This document shows, piece by piece, positions 23,815-35,491 of a DNA stretch of 64,000 nt. The first letter of the stretch is position 1, and each line of letters begins with the position of its first letter. Below the pieces are notes generated by a model. That model was not told where the DNA came from. It did not search any database and saw nothing but the letters and a program-made list of their open reading frames with translations. A program made the position numbers and the translations under genes. The DNA is from Bacillus wiedmannii. GTDB taxonomy: Bacteria; Bacillota; Bacilli; Bacillales; Bacillaceae_G. The stretch spans positions 519,561-583,560 of the forward strand of contig NZ_LOBC01000017.1 of the NCBI RefSeq assembly GCF_001583695.1, given 5' to 3'.

Positions 23815-26457
23815 TTATTTTGAAACAGATTTAACGTACTCTTGTACAAATGCTAAAGCTTCCTCAACTTGCGCTGGGTTTTTACCGCCTGCTTGAGCCA
23901 TATCAGGACGGCCACCACCGCCGCCGCCGCAACGAGAAGCTACTTCTTTCACAAGTTTACCCGCATGGTATCCTTGGCTAATTAAATCTTTCGTTACGCC
24001 AGCTAAGATGTTTACTTTATCATCATTTACAGACGCTAATACGACAACTGCAGACTCTAATTTATTTTTAAGGTCATCCATCATCGTACGTAAGTTGTTC
24101 ATATCTGCAACATTTACTTTTGCCGCTAATACGTTCACGCCATCAACCGTCATTACTGAATCAGTTAAGTTTCCAGCTTCGATATTGCTTAATTTTGCTG
24201 CAAGAGATTCGTTTTCTTTTTGAAGTTGTTTTACTTCAGCAAATAAACCATCTACTCTTGTTAAAATATCTTTCGGATTTGTTTTCATTTTTCCTGCTGC
24301 TTCTTTTAATAAACCTACTTGATCGTTCATTAATTCGTATGCAGACTTACCAGTTACCGCCTCAATACGACGAGTTCCTGCACCGATACCAGACTCAGCA
24401 ACGATTTTGAAAATACCGATAGAAGCTGTGTTATCAACGTGACAACCACCGCAAAGCTCTAAGCTGTAATCGCCTACTTGTACAACGCGTACAACATCAC
24501 CGTATTTTTCACCGAATAATGCCATTGCGCCCATTTCTTTCGCTTCTTCGATTGCTTTTTGAGAAATCTCAACATCAATACTTTCCCAAATTTTCTCGTT
24601 TACCATACGCTCAATTTTTTCTAATTCGTCAGCTTGTACTTGACCGAAGTGAGAGAAGTCAAAGCGTAAACGTTCAGAAGTTACAAGAGAACCTGCTTGG
24701 TTAACATGCGTTCCAAGTACGTCTTTTAATGCTTGGTGTAGTAAGTGAGTTGCTGTATGGTTTTTCACAACGCTGCTACGGTTTTTCGTATCGATAATAG
24801 CTTTCACAGCCGCATCTTTCGTTAATGTACCTTCTTCAACAACAACTTTGTGCAAGTTTTGACCGTTTGGTGCTTTTTGTACGTCTTTTACAAGAACTTT
24901 CACGCCGTCAGCAAGAAGGTAACCACGGTCTGCAATTTGTCCGCCGCTCTCAGCATAGAATGGTGTTACATCAAGCATTAACTGTCCTTCTTCGCCAGCT
25001 TGTAAGCTGTCTGTGTATTCGCCGTTTTTCACAAGTGCAACAACGTTACTTTCTGTCGCAACTGTACCGTAACCAACGAACTCGCTCGCTACTTTCACTT
25101 CTCCAAGGACACCGCCTTGAACTTGCATAGAATCAACGTCTTGACGAGCAGCACGTGCGCGCTCACGTTGTTTTTCCATTTCATTTTCAAAGCCTTCATG
25201 ATCAACTGTCATACCAGCTTCTTCTGCATATTCTTCTGTTAATTCAATCGGGAAACCGTATGTGTCATATAGACGGAACGCATCTACTCCAGAAATAACA
25301 GTTGTTTTTTCTTCTTTTGCTTTTGTGATAACTTCAGCTAAAATTGCTTCACCATCATGAAGTGTTTCGTGGAAACGCTCTTCTTCGTTTTTCACAACTT
25401 TTGCAATGAAATCTTTCTTTTCAAGTACTTCTGGGTAGAAGTCTTTCATTACTTCTCCAACAACCGGCACTAATTCAAACATGAATGGACGATTGATGTT
25501 TAATTTCTTCGAATAACGAACCGCGCGGCGTAATAAACGACGTAATACATAACCACGACCTTCGTTAGATGGAAGAGCACCGTCACCAACAGCGAATGTT
25601 ACTGTACGGATATGGTCAGCAATTACTTTAAACGCCATATCTTTTTCTAAGTCACCATTACGATATTTCTCACCAGAAATTGATTCTGTTGCACCAATCA
25701 TCGGCATGAATAAGTCTGTGTCAAAGTTTGTAGGCACATCTTGAACGATAGATGTCATACGCTCTAGGCCCATCCCTGTATCGATGTTTTTCTTAGGAAG
25801 TGGTGTATATGAACCGTCTGGATTATGGTTAAATTGAGAGAATACAAGGTTCCATACTTCTAAGTAACGCTCGTTTTCTCCGCCTGGATATAATTCTGGG
25901 TCACTAAAGTCATTACCGTAAGCTTCTCCGCGGTCATAGAAAATCTCTGTATTCGGTCCACTTGGTCCTTCACCGATATCCCAGAAGTTTTCTTCTAAGC
26001 GGATGATACGCTCTTTCGGAACACCCATTTTCTCATTCCAAATTGTGAATGCTTCTTCATCTTCTGGATGGATTGTAACTGATAGTAATTCTTTATCGAA
26101 TCCGATCCATTTGTCGCTCGTTAAGAACTCCCAAGCCCAAGTAATTGCTTCTTCTTTAAAGTAATCACCGATTGAGAAGTTACCTAACATTTCAAAGAAT
26201 GTATGGTGACGAGCTGTTTTCCCTACGTTTTCAATATCGTTTGTACGAATTGATTTTTGAGCATTTGTAATACGTGGATTTTGCGGGATTACACGTCCAT
26301 CAAAATATTTTTTTAATGTTGCTACACCACTGTTAATCCATAAAAGAGATGGATCCTCATGTGGAACTAGTGATGCACTAGGTTCTACTGCATGTCCTTT
26401 TTCTTGGAAAAAGTCTAAAAACATTTGACGAATTTGTGCGCCTGTTAGTTGTTTCAT
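23815..26457 (-). CDS. alaS: Alanine-tRNA ligase
   Basis: The 880-residue enzyme charges tRNA-Ala. It has the class II core (1-~240, '[20 protein letters not shown]', '[19 protein letters not shown]'), the editing domain with zinc-site motif '[16 protein letters not shown]' (about 566-581) and '[13 protein letters not shown]', and the C-Ala domain ending in '[20 protein letters not shown]' (about 842-861). Length is normal. AAGGAGG precedes ATG 26457, and a T-box leader controls it. Confidence 0.98.
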   Translation of the reverse strand: MKQLTGAQIRQMFLDFFQEKGHAVEPSASLVPHEDPSLLWINSGVATLKKYFDGRVIPQNPRITNAQKSIRTNDIENVGKTARHHTFFEMLGNFSIGDYFKEEAITWAWEFLTSDKWIGFDKELLSVTIHPEDEEAFTIWNEKMGVPKERIIRLEENFWDIGEGPSGPNTEIFYDRGEAYGNDFSDPELYPGGENERYLEVWNLVFSQFNHNPDGSYTPLPKKNIDTGMGLERMTSIVQDVPTNFDTDLFMPMIGATESISGEKYRNGDLEKDMAFKVIADHIRTVTFAVGDGALPSNEGRGYVLRRLLRRAVRYSKKLNINRPFMFELVPVVGEVMKDFYPEVLEKKDFIAKVVKNEEERFHETLHDGEAILAEVITKAKEEKTTVISGVDAFRLYDTYGFPIELTEEYAEEAGMTVDHEGFENEMEKQRERARAARQDVDSMQVQGGVLGEVKVASEFVGYGTVATESNVVALVKNGEYTDSLQAGEEGQLMLDVTPFYAESGGQIADRGYLLADGVKVLVKDVQKAPNGQNLHKVVVEEGTLTKDAAVKAIIDTKNRSSVVKNHTATHLLHQALKDVLGTHVNQAGSLVTSERLRFDFSHFGQVQADELEKIERMVNEKIWESIDVEISQKAIEEAKEMGAMALFGEKYGDVVRVVQVGDYSLELCGGCHVDNTASIGIFKIVAESGIGAGTRRIEAVTGKSAYELMNDQVGLLKEAAGKMKTNPKDILTRVDGLFAEVKQLQKENESLAAKLSNIEAGNLTDSVMTVDGVNVLAAKVNVADMNNLRTMMDDLKNKLESAVVVLASVNDDKVNILAGVTKDLISQGYHAGKLVKEVASRCGGGGGGRPDMAQAGGKNPAQVEEALAFVQEYVKSVSK

Positions 26458-26478
26458 TGTATTTTCCTCCTTAAATAT

Positions 26479-26725
26479 AAAAAACTCCCGCCCCTATAAA
26501 AGGGACGAGAGTTAACTCGCGATACCACCCTAATTATGAATTGATTATTATAACCATCAATTCATCACCTCATGGTGCCGTAACGTGGCAAGACGGCAGT
26601 GATTAGCTGCTCTCAGGATTAGCTTTCTGTTACCCTTCATTTAAAGCTTCTTTCAGCCATATGGAAGCTTCTCTCTATAAATGGACTGTAACGTACTTTT
26701 TCCGTCATTGATTTAATGTATTATA
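26479..26725 (-). promoter_or_regulatory. T-box leader of alaS
   Basis: The T-box core AGGGTGGTATCGCG (26517-26530 on the minus strand) is followed by terminator ACTCTCGTCCC...GGGGCGGGAGT with TTTTT (26479-26512). Upstream are several stems including the AGCTTC/GAAGCTT hairpin near 26650-26670. Uncharged tRNA-Ala would stabilise the antiterminator and allow alaS transcription. I did not fix the specifier codon with confidence. Confidence 0.92.
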
Positions 26726-26731
26726 TGACTA

Positions 26732-26761
26732 AATATAATAGAATTCTCTTAAGTTTGTCAA
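26732..26761 (-). promoter_or_regulatory. alaS leader promoter
   Basis: TTGACA (26756-26761) and TATATT (26732-26737) on the minus strand with an 18-base spacer, just upstream of the T-box leader. The rest of the gap up to 26928 is AT-rich and holds only the promoter of the next plus-strand gene (TATAAT at 26893-26898). Confidence 0.75.
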
Positions 26762-26928
26762 TGTAGATAATCATTTATATTGCATTAACCATAGTTATTC
26801 TACTATTCATTCTTAACAGCCTTTCAATATATTATGCATTTATTAATAAATTGTACTACCTCTATATTTTTTTCAGAATATTATTTTTTTGTTATAATTA
26901 AATTATCAATAATAAAGGAGTGAGCAAA

Positions 26929-27273
26929 ATGACAACTTTATTGAACAAGGCTAAAAACATATTAACGACTGACGAAACGATATTATTTTACACTGCATGT
27001 TCATTAGATATATTTATTTATCGTTCCGTTGCAAGACCAGGACTGTTAATTTTAACGAACAAACGGCTCTTCTTTTATGGACCAGATGTAAGTAAGAACC
27101 CAATATTTGAAGAGTACTCTTTTGCAAACATTTCTAATCTAAAAGAGCAAAAGCGGCTTTTCAGCAATCAAATTATATTTATGTACGATAATGAATGGAA
27201 AAAAATAAAGCATATTCAAACAAATGATGTAAACTCTCTCGTTCAACAAATACACGAGCAACTCTCTAAATAA
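26929..27273 (+). CDS. Bacterial PH-domain protein (YokE/GRAM-like)
   Basis: This 114-residue protein matches the small bacterial PH-like proteins: an N-terminal helix, then 'RPGLLILTNKRLFFYGPDV' (about 34-52), the typical 'L-x-x-T-N-x-R-L' strand pair, and 'IPFANISNLK'-type continuation ('EYSFANISNLKEQKRLFSNQ'). No membrane segment is present. ATG 26929 is chosen because AAAGGAG lies 8 bases upstream; the GTG at 26920 is part of that site. It has its own promoter and terminator, so it is monocistronic. The ligand is unknown. Confidence 0.8.
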   Translation: MTTLLNKAKNILTTDETILFYTACSLDIFIYRSVARPGLLILTNKRLFFYGPDVSKNPIFEEYSFANISNLKEQKRLFSNQIIFMYDNEWKKIKHIQTNDVNSLVQQIHEQLSK

Positions 27274-27274
27274 T

Positions 27275-27309
27275 GAAAGCCCTCTACTTTTATAAGTAGA
27301 GGGCTTTCA
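27275..27309. terminator. Bidirectional intrinsic terminator
   Basis: GAAAGCCCTCTACTT / AAGTAGAGGGCTTTC, a perfect 15-pair stem with a 4-base loop between the convergent PH-domain and yrrI genes. Confidence 0.93.
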
Positions 27310-27311
27310 TA

Positions 27312-28379
27312 TTACACATCTTCTTTTTTCCAAAGAGGTCTTACATGAACAATCACTGTACGAATAACCGCTAAAATTGGAACTGATATTAGTAATCCTA
27401 CAATCCCAGCTATCTCTCCTCCAACTAGTAATGCAAGCATAATAATAACAGGATGCATACGAAGTGACTTACCAACGATGTAAGGTGATAAAATGTTACT
27501 TTCCAAAAATTGCAAAATAGCAATCGTAATTCCCGCCTTAATGAGTAAACTCGTTGATACCGTTGCCGCAATCATCAATGTCGGAATCGCCCCTAAAATA
27601 GGACCGAAGTACGGGATTATATCCGTTACCCCAATAATAATGCCGAGTAATAATGGATATTTCATACCGATAAACCAAAAGGAAAGAACAGATACTCCCC
27701 CTAATACTAAGCAAACAAATAACTGTCCTCGAATATAACTTCCGAGTGACTTATCAATTTCTTTCGCCAGCATTTGCCCTGTACTACGCCACTTACTTGG
27801 GACTAGTTTCCAAAAGATGTGATAAAATTCACCGTAATCTTTTAATATGTAAAATACAATGAACGGTATTAAGAAAATAATAAGCAACGAATCCAGTACG
27901 CCACGAGCCGTACTCATCACTTTATTTAAAAGTGATTGTATCTTCGTTTCTACACCATCAAAAATTTGTTTCACCTTTTCATGAATAAATGATGGGAAAT
28001 TTGCTGTTTGTTCTGTGACGCCATCCATCCAAGAATCATACATTTTTGTAAACTGCGGAAATTGTTCATTAATCTCTTGTAACTGTTTAATAACAACTGG
28101 CGTTCCTTTATAAATCCCATAACCAATTCCGCCAAAGAAAAGGATGTAAATAAGGAAAATAGCAAGTGTACGTGGCATCCCTTCTTTATGAATTTTTTCA
28201 ATTAAAGGATGCAATAAATACGCAATAAAGCATGCAATAAGAAACGGTGTAATTGCCACTTTAAATACAAAAATAATCGGTGCCCATAGCGGCTTAATTT
28301 TTAAAAAGACAAGTAAACAAAGAAATACAAGTAACAATAACCCTAAACGATATATCCAAATGATTTTAAGATTCTTCAC
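27312..28379 (-). CDS. yrrI: AI-2E family transporter YrrI
   Basis: The 355-residue integral membrane protein has about eight hydrophobic segments and the PerM/AI-2E family motifs 'TPFLIACFIAYLLHPLIEKI' (about 42-61) and 'GVTDIIPYFGPILGAIPTL' (about 255-273). Family members export small molecules or act as Na+/H+ antiporters. GTG 28379 was chosen because GGAGGAGG lies just before it, six codons inside the longest frame. It lies upstream of alaS as in B. subtilis; the substrate is unknown. Confidence 0.87.
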   Translation of the reverse strand: MKNLKIIWIYRLGLLLLVFLCLLVFLKIKPLWAPIIFVFKVAITPFLIACFIAYLLHPLIEKIHKEGMPRTLAIFLIYILFFGGIGYGIYKGTPVVIKQLQEINEQFPQFTKMYDSWMDGVTEQTANFPSFIHEKVKQIFDGVETKIQSLLNKVMSTARGVLDSLLIIFLIPFIVFYILKDYGEFYHIFWKLVPSKWRSTGQMLAKEIDKSLGSYIRGQLFVCLVLGGVSVLSFWFIGMKYPLLLGIIIGVTDIIPYFGPILGAIPTLMIAATVSTSLLIKAGITIAILQFLESNILSPYIVGKSLRMHPVIIMLALLVGGEIAGIVGLLISVPILAVIRTVIVHVRPLWKKEDV

Positions 28380-28555
28380 ACGAAAAACCTCCTCCACCTT
28401 TATTTTGAAAATAAACAGGGTAGGTTATGTGCAAAAGTTTTAAAATCTTTTCGTGCAGACCATACTGTTTTGTAAAGACATACATATACATAACATAACA
28501 AGGACAACCACCCCTGAGAATGCAGCATGAAACAATATAATCAGGAGGGCTAATA

Positions 28556-28768
28556 ATGGTTTTATTTATGCTCGTATTATCAGCACTTTTTATGATTCTT
28601 GAATGGGTTTGTATCGGGTTTGGGATTTGGAAAGGTTTTTTTATTCGTTCCTCGCGAAAAGAAAGGGCGAAGCAGTTATTTCATTACGGAATGCTTGGCG
28701 TTGGATGTTACGGCCTATCGTATCTCTTCTCTGAAATCGGACTTTTATATTTACATACAAGTGCATAA
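28556..28768 (+). CDS. Small two-segment membrane protein, unknown
   Basis: The 70-residue protein has two hydrophobic segments (about 2-27 and 44-64) separated by a basic loop 'RSSRKERAKQ', consistent with a small integral membrane protein with a cytoplasmic loop. AGGAGGG precedes ATG 28556, and a strong terminator follows directly. It is divergent from yrrI, which is 176 bases away. I do not recognise the family; the hydrophobic hairpin resembles small stress or envelope proteins but no function can be given. Confidence 0.75.
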   Translation: MVLFMLVLSALFMILEWVCIGFGIWKGFFIRSSRKERAKQLFHYGMLGVGCYGLSYLFSEIGLLYLHTSA

Positions 28769-28799
28769 AAAAACTCCCTTATCATGAAGGGAGTTTTTT
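28767..28799. terminator. Bidirectional intrinsic terminator
   Basis: AAAAAACTCCCTT / AAGGGAGTTTTTT with a 6-base loop, between the small membrane protein and the yrzQ-like gene. Confidence 0.92.
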
Positions 28800-28803
28800 G
28801 CGC

Positions 28804-28932
28804 TTATAAATAAGATTTAATCATCTTACGTGCTTTTTTCATATTGCGTTTTGAAAATACATCTTGCTTGCGAGCATATTGATATGCTGCCGCTCCAACA
28901 CCTAATGCGATTAATGAATTGCGTAGATTCAA
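28804..28932 (-). CDS. yrzQ: YrzQ-like DUF3918 small protein
   Basis: A 42-codon gene missed by length filters. It starts with TTG at 28932 after GGGGGA and reads NLRNSLIALGVGAAAYQY then 'ARKQDVFSKRNMKKARKMIK', ending in TAA at 28804. A short hydrophobic stretch with Gly/Ala followed by a strongly basic tail is the DUF3918/YrzQ pattern. It stands between a terminator and the zinc-ribbon gene upstream (18-base gap), so the two are probably co-transcribed. Function is unknown. Confidence 0.75.
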   Translation of the reverse strand: MNLRNSLIALGVGAAAYQYARKQDVFSKRNMKKARKMIKSYL

Positions 28933-28950
28933 AGTAAATCCCCCTTTTCG

Positions 28951-29139
28951 TTATCCGATCGTTCTTTCGTTCTCATCAAATAAATCATCAAGAGAGCTTA
29001 ATGAACCATCTTCCTCCACTTGATGCGTATGGATTTTCCCTTTTGAAACCGATAATTCGATATAACAATTCCAGCAATAAAATTGGTTGACACCTATTTT
29101 TCCAATGTCTTTCCCTTTGCAATTTGGACAAATGAACAT
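28951..29139 (-). CDS. Small zinc-ribbon protein
   Basis: The 62-residue protein carries two CxxC pairs, 'FICPNCKGKDIGKIG' (Cys4, Cys7) and 'QFYCWNCYIELSV' (Cys22, Cys25), forming a zinc ribbon, followed by an acidic tail ('LDDLFDENERTIG'). AAGGAGATG precedes ATG 29139. It lies upstream of the yrzQ-like gene. Such short ribbons usually bind nucleic acid or a protein partner; nothing more specific can be said. Confidence 0.8.
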   Translation of the reverse strand: MFICPNCKGKDIGKIGVNQFYCWNCYIELSVSKGKIHTHQVEEDGSLSSLDDLFDENERTIG

Positions 29140-29266
29140 ATGGCTTTCATCTCCTTACATTCTCCCAGATTCTATTCGCCATTATGTCCAAACCGCATTC
29201 ATTTATACATTACTGGAGCCTTTCAACGTTATACGTTTGAAAGTTTCACTATATAATTTCACCTTG

Positions 29267-31603
29267 TTACATGAAATCATACGGTGAAATGTTTTCCACG
29301 TCCATTTCTTCGCCATTAACTGTTACCATCTGTACTTCTCCTTGTGATTCTTGCAAGCGACCCGCTAAAGTCGTTTGACGCATTGCATCATCAAGGCGAT
29401 TTACACCAGACTGGAAAGCTGCTTCCTCCCCGCAAATAATAAGGAACTTCTTACTTCTTGTAATGCCAGTGTAAATTAAATTACGACGTAACATACGATT
29501 GTAACTTTTTACTATCGGCATAATCACAATCGGAAACTCACTACCTTGCGATTTATGAATCGAACAGCAATAGGCATGTGTAATTTGATTTAAGTCTGGC
29601 TTTGTATATGTTACTTCAATGCCATCAAATGAAACGATAATCATATCTTGTTGTTCAACGTTCTCTTTCGCATAAAACACCGAAACAATTTCTCCGATAT
29701 CACCATTAAACACTTGGCTCTCTGGCTGATTAACGAGTTGCAGTACTTTATCGCCTCTTCGATATACAACATCACCGTAAGCAATTTCTTTACTCTTTTC
29801 CCTTTTCGGGTTAAACACTTCTTGCAACGCTTCGTTTAGTACATTAATACCGGCAGGGCCACGATACATCGGGGCCAATACTTGTACATCTCTTGCGCTA
29901 AACCCTTTTGTCTTAGCATTTTCACAAACCTTCTTAACAACTTCAACAATTTGAGCTCCTGTACAGCCGATAAACGAACGATCTTTTTGATTTTGCGCTA
30001 AATCTGGTGGGAGCGTTCCATTTTTTATCGCATGGGCGAGTTGAATAACAGATGAGCCTTCCGCTTGACGATAAATTTCAGTAAGCTTTACTGTCGGAAC
30101 TGCACCTGCATTCAATAAATCTTTCAACACTTGTCCAGGCCCTACAGATGGTAACTGATCTTCATCACCTACAACGATAACTTGGATGTTCGTCGGCAAT
30201 GACTTAAACAGCTGATTTGCAAGCCAAATATCAACCATTGAAAATTCATCAATAATGAGTAACTTCCCTTGAACCGGATCCGTTTCATTGCGCTGGAAAG
30301 ACCCTTCTGGCGTCCAACCAAGTAACCGGTGAATTGTGCAAGCTGGAAGTCCTGTCGATTCACTCATTCGCTTTGCTGCTCTTCCTGTTGGAGCCGTTAA
30401 TAATATCGGAAATGGATTATCATCGCTATATTCATTCGGATTTAACGATAATCCGTGGAGTGATGCATACATTTCAACAATTCCTTTAATAACTGTTGTT
30501 TTCCCTGTTCCTGGTCCACCTGTCAATAACATCATCGGTTTATGAAGTGCCGTTTGAATCGCTTCTTGCTGAAACGGTGCATACTGTACACTCAGTTGTT
30601 CTTCAATTTGACCTAACGTCTTTAACACTTCTGCTTCAGGAAATGAAGGTGTTTCCTCCTGATTCATAAGCCTGCGAATAGACTTTACAACACCTTTTTC
30701 TGAGTAAAATAACGATGCTAAATACACTCGTTCTTCTTCTATGATAACTTTCCCTTCACTTTGCATCATTTCAACGCAAGCTATAATGTCTTCCTCTGTC
30801 ACTCTTCCTTCTTGGTTGTTTAAAAGTGACATCGTTTCTCTTACAAGTTGATCTTTTCCCATATAAACGTGACCGAGTTGCAGCGAAACATTCTCTAGCG
30901 TATAAAAACAACCCGCACGTACACGATCATCGTGATTACCCGATATTCCTAACGCACGTCCTATATCATCCGCTCTTCCAAATCCAATCCCGTCCACTTC
31001 TTCAATAAGCTTATACGGATTATTACGAATCACTTCTAACGTCATCTCTTTATATTGCTGATAAATCTTAATAGAAAGCTTCGTTCCAAAACCGTAACCA
31101 TTTAAAAAACTCATTACTTTCTCTAGCCCTTGATGTTCAACAATTGTCTCATATATTTCTTGAGCTTTTTGCTTATTGACAACACCATTTAACGCATCCG
31201 GATCATCCATAATTTTAGAGATGGCATGTTCCCCAAGATGATCCACAATTTTTTCAGCTGTACGCTTTCCTATCCCTTTAAATAAATCACTCGCTAAATA
31301 TTGCACCATACCAGCTTTTGTTTGCGGCAATTCTTTCTTAAATGTTTCAACTAAATATTGTTTCCCATACTTCGGATGGTCTTTAAAATGACCTGTCAAT
31401 GTAAACACTTCATCTTCATGCATGCGGGGAAAATGACCGTTTATCATCACTTTTTTTTCGTCGTACGTTTCATTCGTCTCAATGACTTTCATACTGACAA
31501 CGGAATAGAGGTTTTCTTCATTGTGGAAAATGGTGTGAAGAACTTGCGCTTTTATAAACTTTTTATCTTCCTCAAACAAATCCATTGCATGTTGATTTCC
31601 CAT
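29267..31603 (-). CDS. recD2: RecD2-type 5'-3' DNA helicase (YrrC)
   Basis: This 778-residue helicase has the RecD2 N-terminal extension with helix-hairpin-helix elements ('LASDLFKGIGKRTAEKIVDH', about 92-111, and 'EVDGIGFGRADDIGRALG', about 200-217), Walker A 'LLTGGPGTGKTTVIKGI' (about 352-368), Walker B 'LLIIDEFSMVD' and the C-terminal UvrD-like motif 'CCSIHKSQGSEFPIVIMP'. RecD2 works without RecBC in mismatch repair and fork protection. GGAGAGG precedes ATG 31603. The 127-base gap after it holds only a small palindrome. Confidence 0.95.
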   Translation of the reverse strand: MGNQHAMDLFEEDKKFIKAQVLHTIFHNEENLYSVVSMKVIETNETYDEKKVMINGHFPRMHEDEVFTLTGHFKDHPKYGKQYLVETFKKELPQTKAGMVQYLASDLFKGIGKRTAEKIVDHLGEHAISKIMDDPDALNGVVNKQKAQEIYETIVEHQGLEKVMSFLNGYGFGTKLSIKIYQQYKEMTLEVIRNNPYKLIEEVDGIGFGRADDIGRALGISGNHDDRVRAGCFYTLENVSLQLGHVYMGKDQLVRETMSLLNNQEGRVTEEDIIACVEMMQSEGKVIIEEERVYLASLFYSEKGVVKSIRRLMNQEETPSFPEAEVLKTLGQIEEQLSVQYAPFQQEAIQTALHKPMMLLTGGPGTGKTTVIKGIVEMYASLHGLSLNPNEYSDDNPFPILLTAPTGRAAKRMSESTGLPACTIHRLLGWTPEGSFQRNETDPVQGKLLIIDEFSMVDIWLANQLFKSLPTNIQVIVVGDEDQLPSVGPGQVLKDLLNAGAVPTVKLTEIYRQAEGSSVIQLAHAIKNGTLPPDLAQNQKDRSFIGCTGAQIVEVVKKVCENAKTKGFSARDVQVLAPMYRGPAGINVLNEALQEVFNPKREKSKEIAYGDVVYRRGDKVLQLVNQPESQVFNGDIGEIVSVFYAKENVEQQDMIIVSFDGIEVTYTKPDLNQITHAYCCSIHKSQGSEFPIVIMPIVKSYNRMLRRNLIYTGITRSKKFLIICGEEAAFQSGVNRLDDAMRQTTLAGRLQESQGEVQMVTVNGEEMDVENISPYDFM

Positions 31604-31699
31604 CTTTCCTCTCCTTTCCGGTTCGTTTCACTTTAATGAGCAGTACATCCCCCACCTATTTAGATGAGGGATAACTACCCATTAAACTATATTTTCATC

Positions 31700-32359
31700 T
31701 TATTCAGCTTCTTGCTCCAATAAACGAACACCATTACCAGCTAAAAAGTGATCTGGCTGAATTTCAGTTGCTTTCTTAAATAAAGTAAGAGCCTTCTCGT
31801 TATTTTCTTCAAATACGTACGCAACACCTAAATTATAATACGCATCTGCATGCTCTTCATCCATTTCTAATACCTTTTCAAAATAAGGTTTAGCCTCTTG
31901 AATATGTTCTAAACGTGCAAAGCAAAGTCCGCACTGGAACACAGCTTCTACATCGTTTTCATCTAATTCTGTTGCTCTTTGTAAAAATGGAAGTGCAAGA
32001 CGATCATTTCCAAGCTGCACATGTGTAATACCTAACATAAATGTTACATCAGCTGATTGTAATCCCGCTTGCATCGCTTGTTCAAATACAGCCTTTGCCT
32101 CTGCAAATTGCTCTTGACCGTAATATACATTTCCTAATCCATAATAAGCAGCCGCAGATTTATCATCTAATTCTAATGCACGTTTATAAAATAAAATTGC
32201 TCTTTCACTATCACCTAGTACATCTAATAAGTTTGCAAAATTAATGTATCCAAGCGCATCTTTCGGATTTTCTTCGATTGCTTCTGTGAAATTTTTAGCA
32301 GCTTCTTCCCAGTTTCCTTCTTGCATATATTGAATACCTGTTTCAAGTTTGTTTGACAT
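31700..32359 (-). CDS. yrrB: Tetratricopeptide-repeat protein YrrB
   Basis: The 219-residue protein consists of about six TPR units, for example 'WEEAAKNFTEAIEENPKDAL' (about 17-36), 'SERAILFYKRALELDDKSAA' and 'HADAYYNLGVAYVFEENNEK'. It is a soluble protein-interaction scaffold. ATG 32359 has GAGGTG six bases upstream, better than the GTG three codons earlier. It lies between mnmA and recD2, as yrrB does in B. subtilis; its partner is unknown. Confidence 0.87.
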   Translation of the reverse strand: MSNKLETGIQYMQEGNWEEAAKNFTEAIEENPKDALGYINFANLLDVLGDSERAILFYKRALELDDKSAAAYYGLGNVYYGQEQFAEAKAVFEQAMQAGLQSADVTFMLGITHVQLGNDRLALPFLQRATELDENDVEAVFQCGLCFARLEHIQEAKPYFEKVLEMDEEHADAYYNLGVAYVFEENNEKALTLFKKATEIQPDHFLAGNGVRLLEQEAE

Positions 32360-32432
32360 GTCCTTCACCTCTACAACAAATTATAACAAAGAATGTATTT
32401 TCCAAGCGAACGAAAATTCGCTTTATGTAAAA

Positions 32433-32465
32433 GAAACCTCTAACCGCTAATCGGCAGAGGCTTCT
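32433..32465 (-). terminator. mnmA intrinsic terminator
   Basis: CCTCTAACCG / CGGCAGAGG arms with GAAA/TTC ends and a 5-base loop, located 5 bases after the mnmA stop; T-rich tail on the minus strand. Confidence 0.8.
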
Positions 32466-32469
32466 CATT

Positions 32470-34747
<2,278 letters not shown>

Positions 34748-34782
34748 TAAATCTCCTTCTTTCCAAATCGTTTCACAAGGAA

Positions 34783-35199
34783 TTAAATGTAAAACATATA
34801 GCCCCCGTGATTTTCTTCCTCATAACGTACTAAATCTTCTAACGTTGTACTATCTAACACTTCTTGCACCGCATCACGAACACGCATCCATAATTGGCGT
34901 TGTGCCGGTTCCTCTTCTTCTATCATTTCTACAACACTAATCGGACCCTCTAATACACGGATTACATCCCCAGCTGTAATGTTAGCTGGCTGATCAGACA
35001 ATACATATCCGCCATATGCCCCGCGCGTACTCTTTACTAGACGAGCGTTACGAAGTGGTGAAATTAATTGCTCTAAGTAATGTTCCGATAAATCATGTGC
35101 CTGCGCAATTGATTTTAAGGAAATTGGACCTTCACCAAACTTTTTTGCAAGATCGATCATAATTGTTAAGCCGTAGCGGCCTTTCGTTGAAATCTTCAT
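34783..35199 (-). CDS. cymR: Cysteine metabolism repressor CymR (Rrf2 family)
   Basis: The 138-residue Rrf2 protein has the winged HTH 'ISLKSIAQAHDLSEHYLEQL' (about 26-45) and 'STRGAYGGYVLSDQPANITA'. It contains no cysteine at all, so it cannot bind an Fe-S cluster, which is the mark of CymR as opposed to IscR or NsrR. CymR with CysK represses cysteine and methionine-to-cysteine genes when cysteine is high. Its likely target operon yrrT-mccB lies 21 kb away in this window. GAGGTG precedes ATG 35199. Confidence 0.93.
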   Translation of the reverse strand: MKISTKGRYGLTIMIDLAKKFGEGPISLKSIAQAHDLSEHYLEQLISPLRNARLVKSTRGAYGGYVLSDQPANITAGDVIRVLEGPISVVEMIEEEEPAQRQLWMRVRDAVQEVLDSTTLEDLVRYEEENHGGYMFYI

Positions 35200-35491
35200 C
35201 TATTTTGCACCTCTTTTCAAATTTTCACTTCTATTGGTTATATCTTATTTATAAAAGAACACAATTTAAAATCCTATGAAATTATAGCATAATATAGTAT
35301 TATAAGAAATTTCAACTTGTGTATCAAAATGATAACATAAAATCACATTGAAAAACTCGGAAATTATTACAATTGAAAGAAAAATGAAAATATTTATATT
35401 CATTTTTCCCACAAAACAGCATCCTATTTCAAATTCCACTAAAAAAAATGATACGATAGAAAGAGATTATACATTAAGGGAGACGGTAAAA

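Noticed and set aside
26479-26725. Independent small gene or tRNA fragment upstream of alaS
   Set aside because: The T-box core motif and adjoining terminator explain the conserved-looking stretch.
35348-35491. N-terminal extension of RarA
   Set aside because: The 48 codons are low-complexity and precede the conserved start MKQPLAHRMRP, which has its own ribosome site.
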